Assembly: GCA_006226375.1 (NCBI GenBank)
Contig: SBHC01000007.1
Location: 1 to 61,859 of the forward strand
Origin: Deltaproteobacteria bacterium
GTDB lineage: Bacteria > Myxococcota_C > UBA6777
Direction of reading: 5' to 3'
DNA: 61,859 nt
A program made the position numbers and the translations under genes. The notes under the pieces were generated by a model. It was not told the DNA's origin, made no database searches, and saw only the letters and a list, made by a program, of their open reading frames with translations. Shown here in pieces: positions 53,908-61,859 of this stretch. Within the stretch, counting starts at the first letter, position 1; each line of letters starts with the position of its first letter.

Positions 53908-55188
53908 ATGGCCGATTGGCGACGGTGGTTGCGGACGTTTCAACCCAAAGATCCCGAACAAACGTTGCAAGAAGTTCTTAACCAGGTTGGCGATCAACTT
54001 CCCACGCCTTGCCTCGCTCTCGTTGGAGAACCCCAGGTTGGAAAAAGTAGCGTGGTACGTCTGCTCACAGGAGATCCCAATGCCCGGATCGGCGACGGCG
54101 ATGGAATCCCTGTAACGGAACATTTTGAGGAGTATCGCTTTCCTCCCAACACAGATGTCCCCCTCTGGGTCTTCTTGGATATGCCAGGTTTGGGAGCCCA
54201 GAACCTCGCTCTCGACCAGCAGGAGCTGCAAGATCTCCTGGACGGCAAGGCACAAGCACCAGATTCACCTGGGGCTGAGCATGTACCAAGCCCTCACGCC
54301 TTTCTCGTTTGCGTTCGTGTGGACGATGAAGAGTTGGGAATCATTCCGTGGCTTCAGCATCTGGCCAAAAAGCTTCCGGGCGGAGGGGCTTCTGTACCGT
54401 TTCTTGTTGTTCAGACCTGTTTTCATAGGCTACTTCACCCCCACCCGATGCCCTACCCTTTTGGTGTTCGAGGCGATGAGATCCCAGAGTCCCTCCCGAC
54501 CCACGTCACGCAAACGTTGGAGAAGCAACGCCAAGCCATTCGGCAGGCCATTCCTCACGCCGACTTTGTCGTGGTGGACATCACTGACCCCGAAGACGAA
54601 GTGGGCGACCCCCATTACGGCGGGCCAGCCCTGATCGAAGCTCTCTTTCACAAGCTCCCTGACACCATTGCCAGCACCCTTCGCAGCCAGCGCGATGCCT
54701 TTCAAGCCGCTTTTTCCAAAGAGGCTGACAAGATCATCTGGGGCTACTCTGTGGCAGCAGGTTCCGCCGGAGCCCTCCCTCCGCCTGTGGGCGACATGGG
54801 CACCCTCGCGATTGTCACGAGCATGTTGCAACAACTCGCCGCCCTGTACCGACAAGAGTGGGACTGGCGAACCTTCCTGGAGTTGCTGGGAAGCTTGGGC
54901 GGCGGCACGCTCTTGTGGTTACTTGTTCGTTACCTCGGTCGACGCTTGCCGATCCCGGTGCTCATGGCTCCGATCGGCGCAGCCGGAGCGTTCTCCTTAA
55001 CCTGGAGCCTCGGACATCTCATGTCGTGGTATTATGCCCAGGTCCATGAGGGTCACATCCCCAACGCCAATGACCTGAAGGCCCACTGGAAGAACCTGGA
55101 ACAAGAGAGCATGGAGCGTTGGAAAGACGTGGCCCACAGCCTTCTTCGCAAAGACAAATCATCAGATCATAAGAGGAACCCTGCATGA
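53908..55188 (+). CDS. P-loop GTPase with DUF697-like C-terminus
   Basis: 426 residues, ATG with GAAAAGG upstream. The N-terminal G domain (about 30-260) has the P-loop GEPQVGKSS (40-48), an Era/YcjX-like switch and the DMPG box (91-94), but no NKxD: the corresponding strand is FLVVQTCFH. Residues about 275-320 (AAGSAGALPPPVGDMGTLAIVTSM) match the DUF697/YcjF hydrophobic motif. A membrane hairpin follows (about 325-380), then a soluble tail. Role: probably a membrane-associated GTPase switch or remodeller. The next gene, a large membrane protein, starts inside its stop codon (ATGA), implying a complex. Confidence 0.78.
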   Translation: MADWRRWLRTFQPKDPEQTLQEVLNQVGDQLPTPCLALVGEPQVGKSSVVRLLTGDPNARIGDGDGIPVTEHFEEYRFPPNTDVPLWVFLDMPGLGAQNLALDQQELQDLLDGKAQAPDSPGAEHVPSPHAFLVCVRVDDEELGIIPWLQHLAKKLPGGGASVPFLVVQTCFHRLLHPHPMPYPFGVRGDEIPESLPTHVTQTLEKQRQAIRQAIPHADFVVVDITDPEDEVGDPHYGGPALIEALFHKLPDTIASTLRSQRDAFQAAFSKEADKIIWGYSVAAGSAGALPPPVGDMGTLAIVTSMLQQLAALYRQEWDWRTFLELLGSLGGGTLLWLLVRYLGRRLPIPVLMAPIGAAGAFSLTWSLGHLMSWYYAQVHEGHIPNANDLKAHWKNLEQESMERWKDVAHSLLRKDKSSDHKRNPA

Positions 55189-57632
55189 ACCAGATGGGGT
55201 GGTTGCTTGCAACACAGATGTCGCAAGAATCACAGTGGGATGTATGGATCTGGCCAATCGCGATCGGGCTCGCAGCCGCCCTTGTGTTCTCTGTCACGAT
55301 GCGCTGGTGGCATGCCCAGGAAGCCCGGATTACCCCCATTCTTTATGTATTGGAGCAGATCCTCTGGAACTTCCGACACCCTTTGATGCTTGTGGTGATA
55401 GGCAGCACCACCATTGTGCTGCTGGGTCTAGTGGCGGGCTCCACAGTGTCGCTGGTTCTGTTTGTCTCACTCTCAACCCTGACCGTGGTGGGGCTTGGCT
55501 TCCTTGGCTACGTCTTCTGGCCCAAGAACAAAGAGGCAGCCGGCAACCTCTTTGACTTGATTGCAGTTCCCCCTGTGGTGTGGCCAGCCTACGAAAGCGA
55601 AGCCGATCGCCGAATGCGAGACTGGGCCGAACAGCGTGCCCATGAATTGAAGACCAATCCTCCAGAGTTTCATGGCGTCCACTTTGGAACCATCGCGTTA
55701 GAAACGTCTCAGGAAGCGGCTGCTATTTACGGAAAACAAACTCCCTTGTCGGTGTCGTTGGTGGAGCTGTCGCGTGGTTTGGAGCGCACCGCCGCCGACA
55801 TGAAGATCCTCACCAACCACCTGCCACTTTCGGGTCACTTTACCCTCGCAGCGATAGAGCGCGAGATCGACTACACTGTGGAAAACGGTCGATTTCTCTA
55901 CGTCTCCCTGTTTGCGTTGCTGTCCATTGTCAATCCAGGCAACCTGCTTCGTGTGCTGCTCGCGTTTGTTCAACAGAAGAGTCCGTGGGAGCACTTGTTC
56001 CGTGAGATGCAAGGTTGGGTGTACAGCCACTATTCTCTCCGACTGGGCTACCACATGAGCCTGATTCACAGTCGCCGCAAGCCTCCCCCGGCCTACGCCT
56101 TACAGGTAACCATGGAGCAATGTGAAACCCAGGCCCGCGATGAGCAACTTCGTCGCCAAAAGGTGGGATGGCTCGCATTGATGGGACTCTTGGGCTTCTT
56201 TGCGTACATCCTTCTCCAACTGACCAACGCAGCGCTGGTGTTTGGCAAGACCGTCCTCATCATAGAGTTGGTCTTGTTTGCAGGCATTCTTGTTGGATTC
56301 TGGGGTCTTCGTTCGACCCGACGTTGGAGCAAGCTGTGGGCCTCGTTGATGCCACAATGGCCAGAGAAAGAGCCCACGTGGAGCAGCAAAGAGGAAGCCG
56401 CCGAGAAACAACTCAACGGAGTGTTGTACAAGCATCGAGAGCCGCCCCACATCCAGAAGATGGAAGACATTCGGAAACTTCCACCACACTACGGCGATCT
56501 CCTCCTTGAAGTCTGGAAGGCCTGCTACACACCCTATCGACCTTCCGAAGAGACGCTCCCCGTACGCACCACCCGAGAGTTTTACCTTCCCCAAGGCTTC
56601 GCTGGCGTTGAAGTGTTCTTTCGGTCCATCCGCAAATGGGTAGAGAGCGACGCCCTCCTCGCCCGCACGCTTCGGCAAATGGAACAGTTTGGCTTGGATC
56701 TGGAAGCCCTGTACTTGTACCTGCAGAACTCTGGAAACCAAGACGAGAAGCCCTCTCAAGCTCCACCCAAAGAACAACCCGAACCACCTGCCCAAGACGA
56801 TCCTGCTCGGCAAAGCGGCAGCTTCTGGGACGTCGCCAAGTGGGTAGGCAAGCGCCTGGGTGGCGTGGTCAAAGACTTTGCTGTAGGTAGGCTTCATCAA
56901 CTTGTGATGGAGCGAATCGAGCAAGACTTCGGCCGTCGTCTGATCGACATTTACGGTGCGCGCTACCCCCGAATCATGTTTGAACCTGAGCCTGCGCCTG
57001 AAGCACAACATATCCTGGTCCTCTCCAGAGAATCAGAACCCAGCCAACGCTTGCTCCAGGCTCTTGTACCTGACGGGGTAACTCCTTCCCAAGAAGAAGA
57101 CGAATCCAACATCCCCGAACCTTGGAGCGTTACCTGGGAACTGGATACGAACCACACGTACATCCTGGAGCGCTGGAACTGGTCCGAAGCGGAGTTGGAG
57201 CAACACGGCCTGCCGGAAGGCCTTGAGCAACGCCTCAAGGAGCAATCGTTTGCAGGAGTGCTGCTGGTCGACATCATTGACTACGGCGCTCGCGAACGCA
57301 TCGCTCGACTGATGAGAGAGAACCTCTTGCCTCAGCTACGCGAATCCGAAGTGGGAGGATTGGCTCTTGTTTTGATGGGTGTGGAGAAAGTCAAACCACT
57401 CACTTGGTCTCCACCCTACGACGACTACTTGGAAGCCGAGCCCGAACAAAAGAAGTCAAGCCGGATCCGTAGCGCAGTTCTTGCCTGGGAAGAAGCAATC
57501 GCTGCGGAGCACCGGCTCTCCTTCTCCTCGATTTACCCTGTAGGAATTCCCCAGGAAGGTGAAGCATGGGGGCTAAAGCGTCTCCAAGCCTTCCTCCGTC
57601 CTTTGAAAACGAAAGCTCCCAACCCATCATGA
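55185..57632 (+). CDS. Large membrane protein, partner of the GTPase
   Basis: 815 residues with a 4-bp overlap with the GTPase gene. Hydrophobic helices lie near the N-terminus (about 20-40, 65-115), around 230-260 and at 325-375. The middle is cytoplasmic and charged, with a Pro/Glu/Gln linker (about 520-545). The C-terminal 250 residues (from FWDVAKWVGKRLGGVVKDFAV) look like a soluble alpha/beta domain with a hydrophobic strand ILVLSRESEP and a later LALVLMGVEKVKP. I do not recognise the family. The coupling to a GTPase before it and a phosphorylase after it (another 4-bp overlap) makes a three-component system likely. Confidence 0.8.
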   Translation: MNQMGWLLATQMSQESQWDVWIWPIAIGLAAALVFSVTMRWWHAQEARITPILYVLEQILWNFRHPLMLVVIGSTTIVLLGLVAGSTVSLVLFVSLSTLTVVGLGFLGYVFWPKNKEAAGNLFDLIAVPPVVWPAYESEADRRMRDWAEQRAHELKTNPPEFHGVHFGTIALETSQEAAAIYGKQTPLSVSLVELSRGLERTAADMKILTNHLPLSGHFTLAAIEREIDYTVENGRFLYVSLFALLSIVNPGNLLRVLLAFVQQKSPWEHLFREMQGWVYSHYSLRLGYHMSLIHSRRKPPPAYALQVTMEQCETQARDEQLRRQKVGWLALMGLLGFFAYILLQLTNAALVFGKTVLIIELVLFAGILVGFWGLRSTRRWSKLWASLMPQWPEKEPTWSSKEEAAEKQLNGVLYKHREPPHIQKMEDIRKLPPHYGDLLLEVWKACYTPYRPSEETLPVRTTREFYLPQGFAGVEVFFRSIRKWVESDALLARTLRQMEQFGLDLEALYLYLQNSGNQDEKPSQAPPKEQPEPPAQDDPARQSGSFWDVAKWVGKRLGGVVKDFAVGRLHQLVMERIEQDFGRRLIDIYGARYPRIMFEPEPAPEAQHILVLSRESEPSQRLLQALVPDGVTPSQEEDESNIPEPWSVTWELDTNHTYILERWNWSEAELEQHGLPEGLEQRLKEQSFAGVLLVDIIDYGARERIARLMRENLLPQLRESEVGGLALVLMGVEKVKPLTWSPPYDDYLEAEPEQKKSSRIRSAVLAWEEAIAAEHRLSFSSIYPVGIPQEGEAWGLKRLQAFLRPLKTKAPNPS

Positions 57633-58423
57633 GCGTTGCAGTTGTTGTAGGAAGTGCTTTCCAATCCCCCACCCTCGCAGGCAAGGAGCTTCAACCGGTT
57701 CAGGTGCCAACACCTTGGGGAGATGTCTGTCTTTACGAATACCCTCACGAGACTCGCCCTGGCTATGTGCTGTTTCGCCACGGCTTACCCCACACGTACC
57801 TGCCCAACCAGATCCCTTACCGCGCCCACACCCACGCCCTCCGAGAAGTAGGCTGCGAGGCCCTCTTGGTCACAAGCTCTGTGGGAGTGCTTACGCTGGA
57901 TGTGCCCTTGTTTGACCCTCTTTTGGTGTCCGACCTGCTCATGCCAGAGAACCGTTTGCCCGACGGCAGCGCATGTTCCATGTTCCAGGAGCCATCACCA
58001 GAGCACGGTCACCTGGTGTTGGATGAAGGCTTGTTTTCCAAAGGACTCAACGAGCAGCTCCGAACGCTGGCCAGTGAAGCGAACGTCCCCATCGGAGGAG
58101 AGGTGGTGTTTGCCTATGTTGGAGGGCCTCGAACCAAGACCAGCGCAGAGAATGCCTTCTGGGCTGCTGTTGGAGCGCAGGTCAACTCGATGACCTTGGG
58201 ACCTGAGGTTGTTCTCGCGAATGAGTATGAGATCGCGACAGCTTCCGTAGTCTCCGGCCACAAATATTCGGTTCCCCACCACGACGACCCTTTTGCCCAG
58301 GAAACCATTGCCTCATCCCTCGAACGTTCTCATCGCTTTTTGGAAGCACTTGTAGTAGCGTTTCTTCAGCACGCCAAGCCGGTGCCTTTCAAGAATCGCC
58401 TGTATCGTTTCCACAAAGATTAG
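57629..58423 (+). CDS. MTAP/PNP-family nucleoside phosphorylase, divergent
   Basis: 264 residues from the ATG at 57629, which overlaps the previous stop by 4 bp (ATGA). The frame is open 21 codons further upstream. Family landmarks are a phosphate-loop position VVGSAFQSP, RHGLPHTYLPNQIPYRAHTHAL, VTSSVG, GPRTKTSAENAF and NSMTLGPEVVLANE. The fold is that of methylthioadenosine/purine nucleoside phosphorylase, which splits purine nucleosides with phosphate. The base-recognition GPxFET motif is altered to GPRTKT, and the downstream Asn/Asp loop is SGHKYSV. Substrate or activity may therefore differ. Its place in a GTPase operon suggests regulation by, or production of, a nucleotide-derived signal (inference). 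Confidence 0.8.
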   Translation: MSVAVVVGSAFQSPTLAGKELQPVQVPTPWGDVCLYEYPHETRPGYVLFRHGLPHTYLPNQIPYRAHTHALREVGCEALLVTSSVGVLTLDVPLFDPLLVSDLLMPENRLPDGSACSMFQEPSPEHGHLVLDEGLFSKGLNEQLRTLASEANVPIGGEVVFAYVGGPRTKTSAENAFWAAVGAQVNSMTLGPEVVLANEYEIATASVVSGHKYSVPHHDDPFAQETIASSLERSHRFLEALVVAFLQHAKPVPFKNRLYRFHKD

Positions 58424-58460
58424 GTAGAGCAGCTAGCTGACTACCCTTAAGGAATCGCTC

Positions 58461-59774
58461 GTGACGGAAGAGAACTCCACAGAGAAATGGATCCGTGTCG
58501 TTGGACTTTGTGCCATCGGATTCTTATTGATGGTCACCTACGCGATCGCCCGCCCCGCCACGAAGTCCTTGTTTCTGCAGGAATACGGGAGTCGCAATTT
58601 GCCGTACGCCTGGATTGCGGTTGCCTTCTTTGTGGTCCTTGCCGTCTCGTACTACAACCGCTGGGTCGTGCGTTTCCCGCTGATGCGAATGTTCGGCGGG
58701 AGTATCGTCATCACCTCATCGTTAATGCTTGTGTTTTTGGCGGCCGCATTGTTGGGTTCCAAACCTGCAGTGTTCGCTCTGTACGTTTGGAAAGACATCT
58801 ACATCGTAATTATGGTGGAGATCTTCTGGAGCTTCGCCAACGTTGTCTTTCCTATCAAAACGGCACGTTGGGCGTATGGACTCTTTTGCATGATGGGATC
58901 ACTCGGTGGATTGGTCGGACACCTGGGCGTTGGACCGCTGTCTCATCGCGTAGAAACGATTCACACGTTGTGGTTTGTGTTGCCTCTTTTCGCGATGATC
59001 TGGGGCATCACCCATTACTTTTCCTCTCACGTAGGCGAAACAACCGCCACCCTCTCCGAACACAAAACAGCCAGCTTGCGCGAAGGGTTTCAAGTGGTTC
59101 GCAAGAGCCGCTACCTCGTTCTTCTGCTCCTCTTGGTGGCAGTGGTTCAAATCGTAGTCACGTTGATTGACTTCCAATACAGCCGCTCTCTGGAGCTGAC
59201 CTACACCAGCACGAACCAGCGCACCGCCATCATTGGACAGGTCTTTGCCATGATTAATATGGTCTCGATTGTCCTTGAGTTGCTGACAGGTCCGATTCTG
59301 CGATTCGTTGGAGTCCCTCTCGCCCTGCTCTCCATTCCGTTGATGCTCGGCGCGGCGATTGGTGGACTGTTGGTTTGGCCTAAGTTCTTGATGGTGGTGG
59401 TAGCCAAAGTCACCAGCAAAGGTACAACCTACTCCATCTTCAAAGCGGCCAAGGAGATTCTCTACATTCCGTTGTCATACAAAGAGAAGACCCAAGGCAA
59501 AGCGGTGGTTGATATGTTGACCTACCGGTTGGCCAAGGGAGTGGCGTCAGTGATGCTCCTGGCGTTGGCAGCCTTCCACACGTTCCCAGTGACGGGCCTG
59601 GAAGGTGTGTTTGAGATTGAGAGCCTTGTTCAGGTGTTTCGAGTCTTGCAGGAGTCGCCGCTCTTGATACTCACGATCTTGGGGCTGACCGTTGTTTGGT
59701 TTGGCCTCACCCTCGCCATCGTTCGTCGCTACCGACAAAGTGTGAGCCGAGAGCAAGAGTTTTCTTCCCAATAA
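58461..59774 (+). CDS. MFS / ATP-ADP-translocase (TLC)-like transporter
   Basis: 437 residues, GTG start with AAGGA upstream. About twelve membrane helices. The first helix region (MVTYAIARPATKSLFLQEYGSRNLPYAW) has the Arg-Pro plus KSLFL pattern of the TLC / NTP-exchange family. Loop residues near 330 (KGTTYSIFKAAKEILYIPLSYKEKTQGKAVVDML) match the KTSRYALFDPTKEMAYIPL-type signature of that family and its uncharacterised bacterial relatives. True ATP/ADP exchange occurs in intracellular parasites; free-living homologues have unknown substrates. It is 37 bp after the phosphorylase gene on the same strand, so it may belong to the same operon. Confidence 0.78.
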   Translation: MTEENSTEKWIRVVGLCAIGFLLMVTYAIARPATKSLFLQEYGSRNLPYAWIAVAFFVVLAVSYYNRWVVRFPLMRMFGGSIVITSSLMLVFLAAALLGSKPAVFALYVWKDIYIVIMVEIFWSFANVVFPIKTARWAYGLFCMMGSLGGLVGHLGVGPLSHRVETIHTLWFVLPLFAMIWGITHYFSSHVGETTATLSEHKTASLREGFQVVRKSRYLVLLLLLVAVVQIVVTLIDFQYSRSLELTYTSTNQRTAIIGQVFAMINMVSIVLELLTGPILRFVGVPLALLSIPLMLGAAIGGLLVWPKFLMVVVAKVTSKGTTYSIFKAAKEILYIPLSYKEKTQGKAVVDMLTYRLAKGVASVMLLALAAFHTFPVTGLEGVFEIESLVQVFRVLQESPLLILTILGLTVVWFGLTLAIVRRYRQSVSREQEFSSQ

Positions 59775-59909
59775 GCAAAGGTCCAACAGAGTTCCTGAGG
59801 TCACCAACGAGGTGCTTGGGAATACTGCAAGGATAAAGTAGAGTTTAGGGATGGAGCTTGCACCTCTATTTTGCTCTCAAGTCTTTGGTTCTCAATAAGG
59901 AGAAGTACA

Positions 59910-61019
59910 TTGAAGTCAACGACTCACCGTTTCCGACGTCCCTTCCTGGCCACTCTAGCTTCGTTTGTGACGGGTGTTACGATGCTTGCCACAGTGCACG
60001 CCGCGCCGACCTCAAAACCCAGCTCCCAGCCCAAAGCGAAAGCCGCCCAGACCCAAGGCTGGGTAGACGGGAACCTGAAAAAAGCATTGGAGCTGGCCAA
60101 GGGAACCAAACCTATCTTGATGCAGGTTCACGCTCACTGGTGCGGTCCCTGTAACCAGCTGACCTACGAGGTGATAGATACACCCACGGGACGCAAGCTG
60201 TTGAAACAAGCCGTCGGTATCCGCGTTGACTTTGAGACCCAAGACGGTCGGGAAGTGACCAAGCGTTACGGCGTATTGGGTCTTCCTACAACCCTGGTGT
60301 TGACCCCCAAAGGCGAAGAGATCGGTCGAGTGCTAGGCTACGGAGGACGTCGTTTCTACCTCAGCGCCATCAACGATGCCCTCGCTGGAAAGAAAGGATT
60401 CAAGGCTGTTGAAGCAGACTTCAACAAGGATCCAAAAGATCCAAGCAAACAGCTCGCGTATGCTCAGGCGTTGTTGCACAAAGGCCAAGAAGCGAAGGCC
60501 AAGAAGCTGCTGATGGGCATGATGATAAAAGGCAACCCAATGGCAGGGAGCGCGTTCCGAATCTGGGGACGATGGCTGGTTCGTGTCCAACGCAGGGGCA
60601 AAGAAGGAGCCGAACACTTTGAACGCGCGATGAAATTTTTCAAAGGAACCCGCTACGCCTTGGGTTACCGCTACTGGGCCGCAAAGGGATGGCAAGTGGC
60701 AGGCAAGCCCAAGAAAGCGATGGCTTTGTTTGACGGCTGGATCAAGCAACAACCCAACAACATGGGAGCCAAATTCGCCAAAGTCGACTTCATGGTCCAT
60801 TACAAGTACCCACCCAAGCAGACGTTGCCGTTGATCAAGGAAGTCCTTAAACGCTCCTCCAACAACTCCTGGATGCTGTACCTATTGGCGCAAGTGGAAG
60901 AACAGGCCAAAAACAAGAAAGCCGCCCTGGCAGCCATTAACAAGGCATGCAAACTCAGCCCTCACTCTGCGATGTTTAAGTTTTACAAGAAGCGCTTGAT
61001 GGGACAGGCATCTCACTAA
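59910..61019 (+). CDS. Secreted thioredoxin-fold protein with TPR region
   Basis: 369 residues from the TTG at 59910, supported by AAGGAGAA seven bases upstream; the frame is open 13 codons earlier. Signal peptide about 1-31 (ending VHAAP). A thioredoxin domain (about 45-165) carries WCGPC at about 79 and the cis-Pro in GLPTTLV, like DsbD-gamma or thiol:disulfide interchange proteins. The remaining 200 residues are TPR-like helices. Probable role: periplasmic reduction or isomerisation of disulfides, fitting a genome with many Cys-rich exported proteins. The partner is unknown. Confidence 0.85.
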   Translation: MKSTTHRFRRPFLATLASFVTGVTMLATVHAAPTSKPSSQPKAKAAQTQGWVDGNLKKALELAKGTKPILMQVHAHWCGPCNQLTYEVIDTPTGRKLLKQAVGIRVDFETQDGREVTKRYGVLGLPTTLVLTPKGEEIGRVLGYGGRRFYLSAINDALAGKKGFKAVEADFNKDPKDPSKQLAYAQALLHKGQEAKAKKLLMGMMIKGNPMAGSAFRIWGRWLVRVQRRGKEGAEHFERAMKFFKGTRYALGYRYWAAKGWQVAGKPKKAMALFDGWIKQQPNNMGAKFAKVDFMVHYKYPPKQTLPLIKEVLKRSSNNSWMLYLLAQVEEQAKNKKAALAAINKACKLSPHSAMFKFYKKRLMGQASH

Positions 61020-61150
61020 CGCAAGTTGGGTTTCGGCGGTCGTGTTGTCAGAGGGTATCGGTCCGCGACCCGTGCATCGACTGGATCTATCCTCTGTTTC
61101 CCAACCTGCTTTGACCGTGGTCAAGGTTTGTCCATAGGAAAATCGTTACG

Positions 61151-61762
61151 ATGAAAGACGAGCAAGCTCTCCTGCGACGGCTCAAAGCAGGAGAGAACAG
61201 CGCTTACCAGGAAGTACTGCGTCAGTACGGCTCCATGCTTCTGGGGTACGCCAAGCGCATGGTGGGCAGCAAGGACAACGCGGAAGAGGTGGTACAGGAG
61301 GCGATCGTTAGCATCTTTGCAAGCATTGACCGGTTTGAGGGACAGTGCAGCATCCGCAGCTGGCTGTTTCGGATTGTCCATCACAAAGCCGTGGATTACT
61401 TGCGAAAGAACTCGCGCTTCGTCAAGATCACACCACGTGACGACGAAACCATGGAAGAGATGTTTGATCACAAAGGCTTCTGGTCCAATCCACCCAATCT
61501 CTGGAAACACGACCTGGAAGAACGATTAAACGCCAAGCAGATGTTGGAGCTTGTTCAAACCAAGATGGATTCTCTACCTCACAACTACAAGGAAATCATA
61601 TTGTTACGTGAGGTATACAAGTTGGACACCGAAGAAGTGTGTAACACTTTGAACATCACTCCCGTCCATGCAAGGGTTATGCTTCACCGCGCTAGACAAG
61701 CGTTGTACCGCGCAGTGGACGATCATCTTCAGCAAACGGGCCAGGGAGCGGCAACATCATGA
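61151..61762 (+). CDS. ECF-type RNA polymerase sigma factor
   Basis: 203 residues; ATG with ATAGGAAA upstream. Region 2 (about 20-90) has EEVVQEAIVSIF and IRSWLFRIVHHKAVDYLRKN. Region 4 (about 135-190) has LPHNYKEIILLREVYKLDTEEVCNTLNITPVHARVMLHRARQAL. There is no region 1 or 3. The linker between them (DDETMEEMFDHKGFWSNP) is acidic. The following zinc-finger protein, overlapping by 4 bp, is its likely anti-sigma factor. The regulon and inducing signal are unknown, probably envelope or redox stress. Confidence 0.92.
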   Translation: MKDEQALLRRLKAGENSAYQEVLRQYGSMLLGYAKRMVGSKDNAEEVVQEAIVSIFASIDRFEGQCSIRSWLFRIVHHKAVDYLRKNSRFVKITPRDDETMEEMFDHKGFWSNPPNLWKHDLEERLNAKQMLELVQTKMDSLPHNYKEIILLREVYKLDTEEVCNTLNITPVHARVMLHRARQALYRAVDDHLQQTGQGAATS

Positions 61763-61859
61763 TGACCTGCAAAGATGTGCTTCAACGACTCAGCGACATT
61801 GTTGATCGTGAAGCACCCCTACTCACGCGCTGGTCGTTCTACATGCACATGGCCATGTG
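61759..61859 (+). CDS. Anti-sigma factor zinc-finger (zf-HC2) protein, 5-prime part
   Basis: Partial gene cut by the window end. It begins MMTCKDVLQRLSDIVDRE and reaches YMHMAMC, matching the zf-HC2 pattern of an early Cys plus an HxxxC zinc site. ATG overlaps the sigma factor stop (ATGA). Such proteins bind the cognate ECF sigma factor and release it on signal. Confidence 0.8.
   Translation, partial: MMTCKDVLQRLSDIVDREAPLLTRWSFYMHMAM

Overview
The window (about 50% GC) looks like chromosomal DNA of a gliding, myxobacterium-like bacterium (Myxococcota or a close deltaproteobacterial relative). The evidence is a Glt/Cgl-type gliding-motility gene cluster, a FHA protein with an AgmX/PglI-type C-terminal domain, many TPR proteins, Asp/Cys-rich MopE-type repeats, a Cys-plus-membrane-helix C-terminal sorting tail, and numerous lipoproteins with Ser/Thr/Glu-rich linkers. 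The genus cannot be read from the sequence. I saw no prophage, insertion sequence, CRISPR array or rRNA.

1-16 kb holds a bacteriophytochrome hybrid kinase followed by a lone receiver (298-3337), secreted or lipid-anchored unknowns, an adenosine-deaminase-family enzyme, a membrane DUF1295 (steroid-reductase-like) protein, and a translationally coupled pair of a UbiA-type prenyltransferase and a class II terpene-cyclase-like protein (7531-9548). A formyltransferase-fold protein, a membrane protein, a TPR protein with a suspicious internal reading-frame switch, and a beta-propeller lipoprotein follow.

16-36 kb is accessory in character: an HSL-family esterase, a nitronate monooxygenase, a CARDB/MopE-repeat surface protein with a sorting tail, Cys-rich repeat lipoproteins, a lectin-like fragment, a 30-codon gene with a tail-sheath-like motif, a DNA-methylase-like enzyme, a YwqK/MORN protein, a TMTC-like membrane glycosyltransferase with TPRs, a LysR regulator and a two-haem lipoprotein.

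36-38.1 kb has a PAS/HisKA_2 kinase and tRNA-Leu(CAG). Beyond the tRNA lies a decayed second copy with its own terminator.

38-53.6 kb is dominated by a minus-strand gliding locus. In transcription order it encodes a CglB-like VWA lipoprotein, an outer-membrane barrel, a GltC-like TPR protein, a GltD-like giant TPR protein, a GltE-like TPR lipoprotein, a small GltF-position protein, a GltG-like FHA/TonB-type protein, a small barrel (GltH/CglE-like) and a TPR lipoprotein. Inferred role: an envelope-spanning machine that links inner-membrane force to a surface adhesin. The motor genes (AglRQS) and GltJ are not in the window.

53.9-61.9 kb runs in the plus direction. A P-loop GTPase with a DUF697-like tail, an 815-residue membrane protein and a divergent MTAP/PNP-type phosphorylase are joined by 4-bp overlaps. 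They are followed by a TLC/MFS-like nucleotide-transporter relative, a thioredoxin-TPR protein, an ECF sigma factor and the start of its zinc-finger anti-sigma factor. The GTPase/membrane/phosphorylase operon and the UbiA/cyclase pair are the best candidates for undescribed systems.
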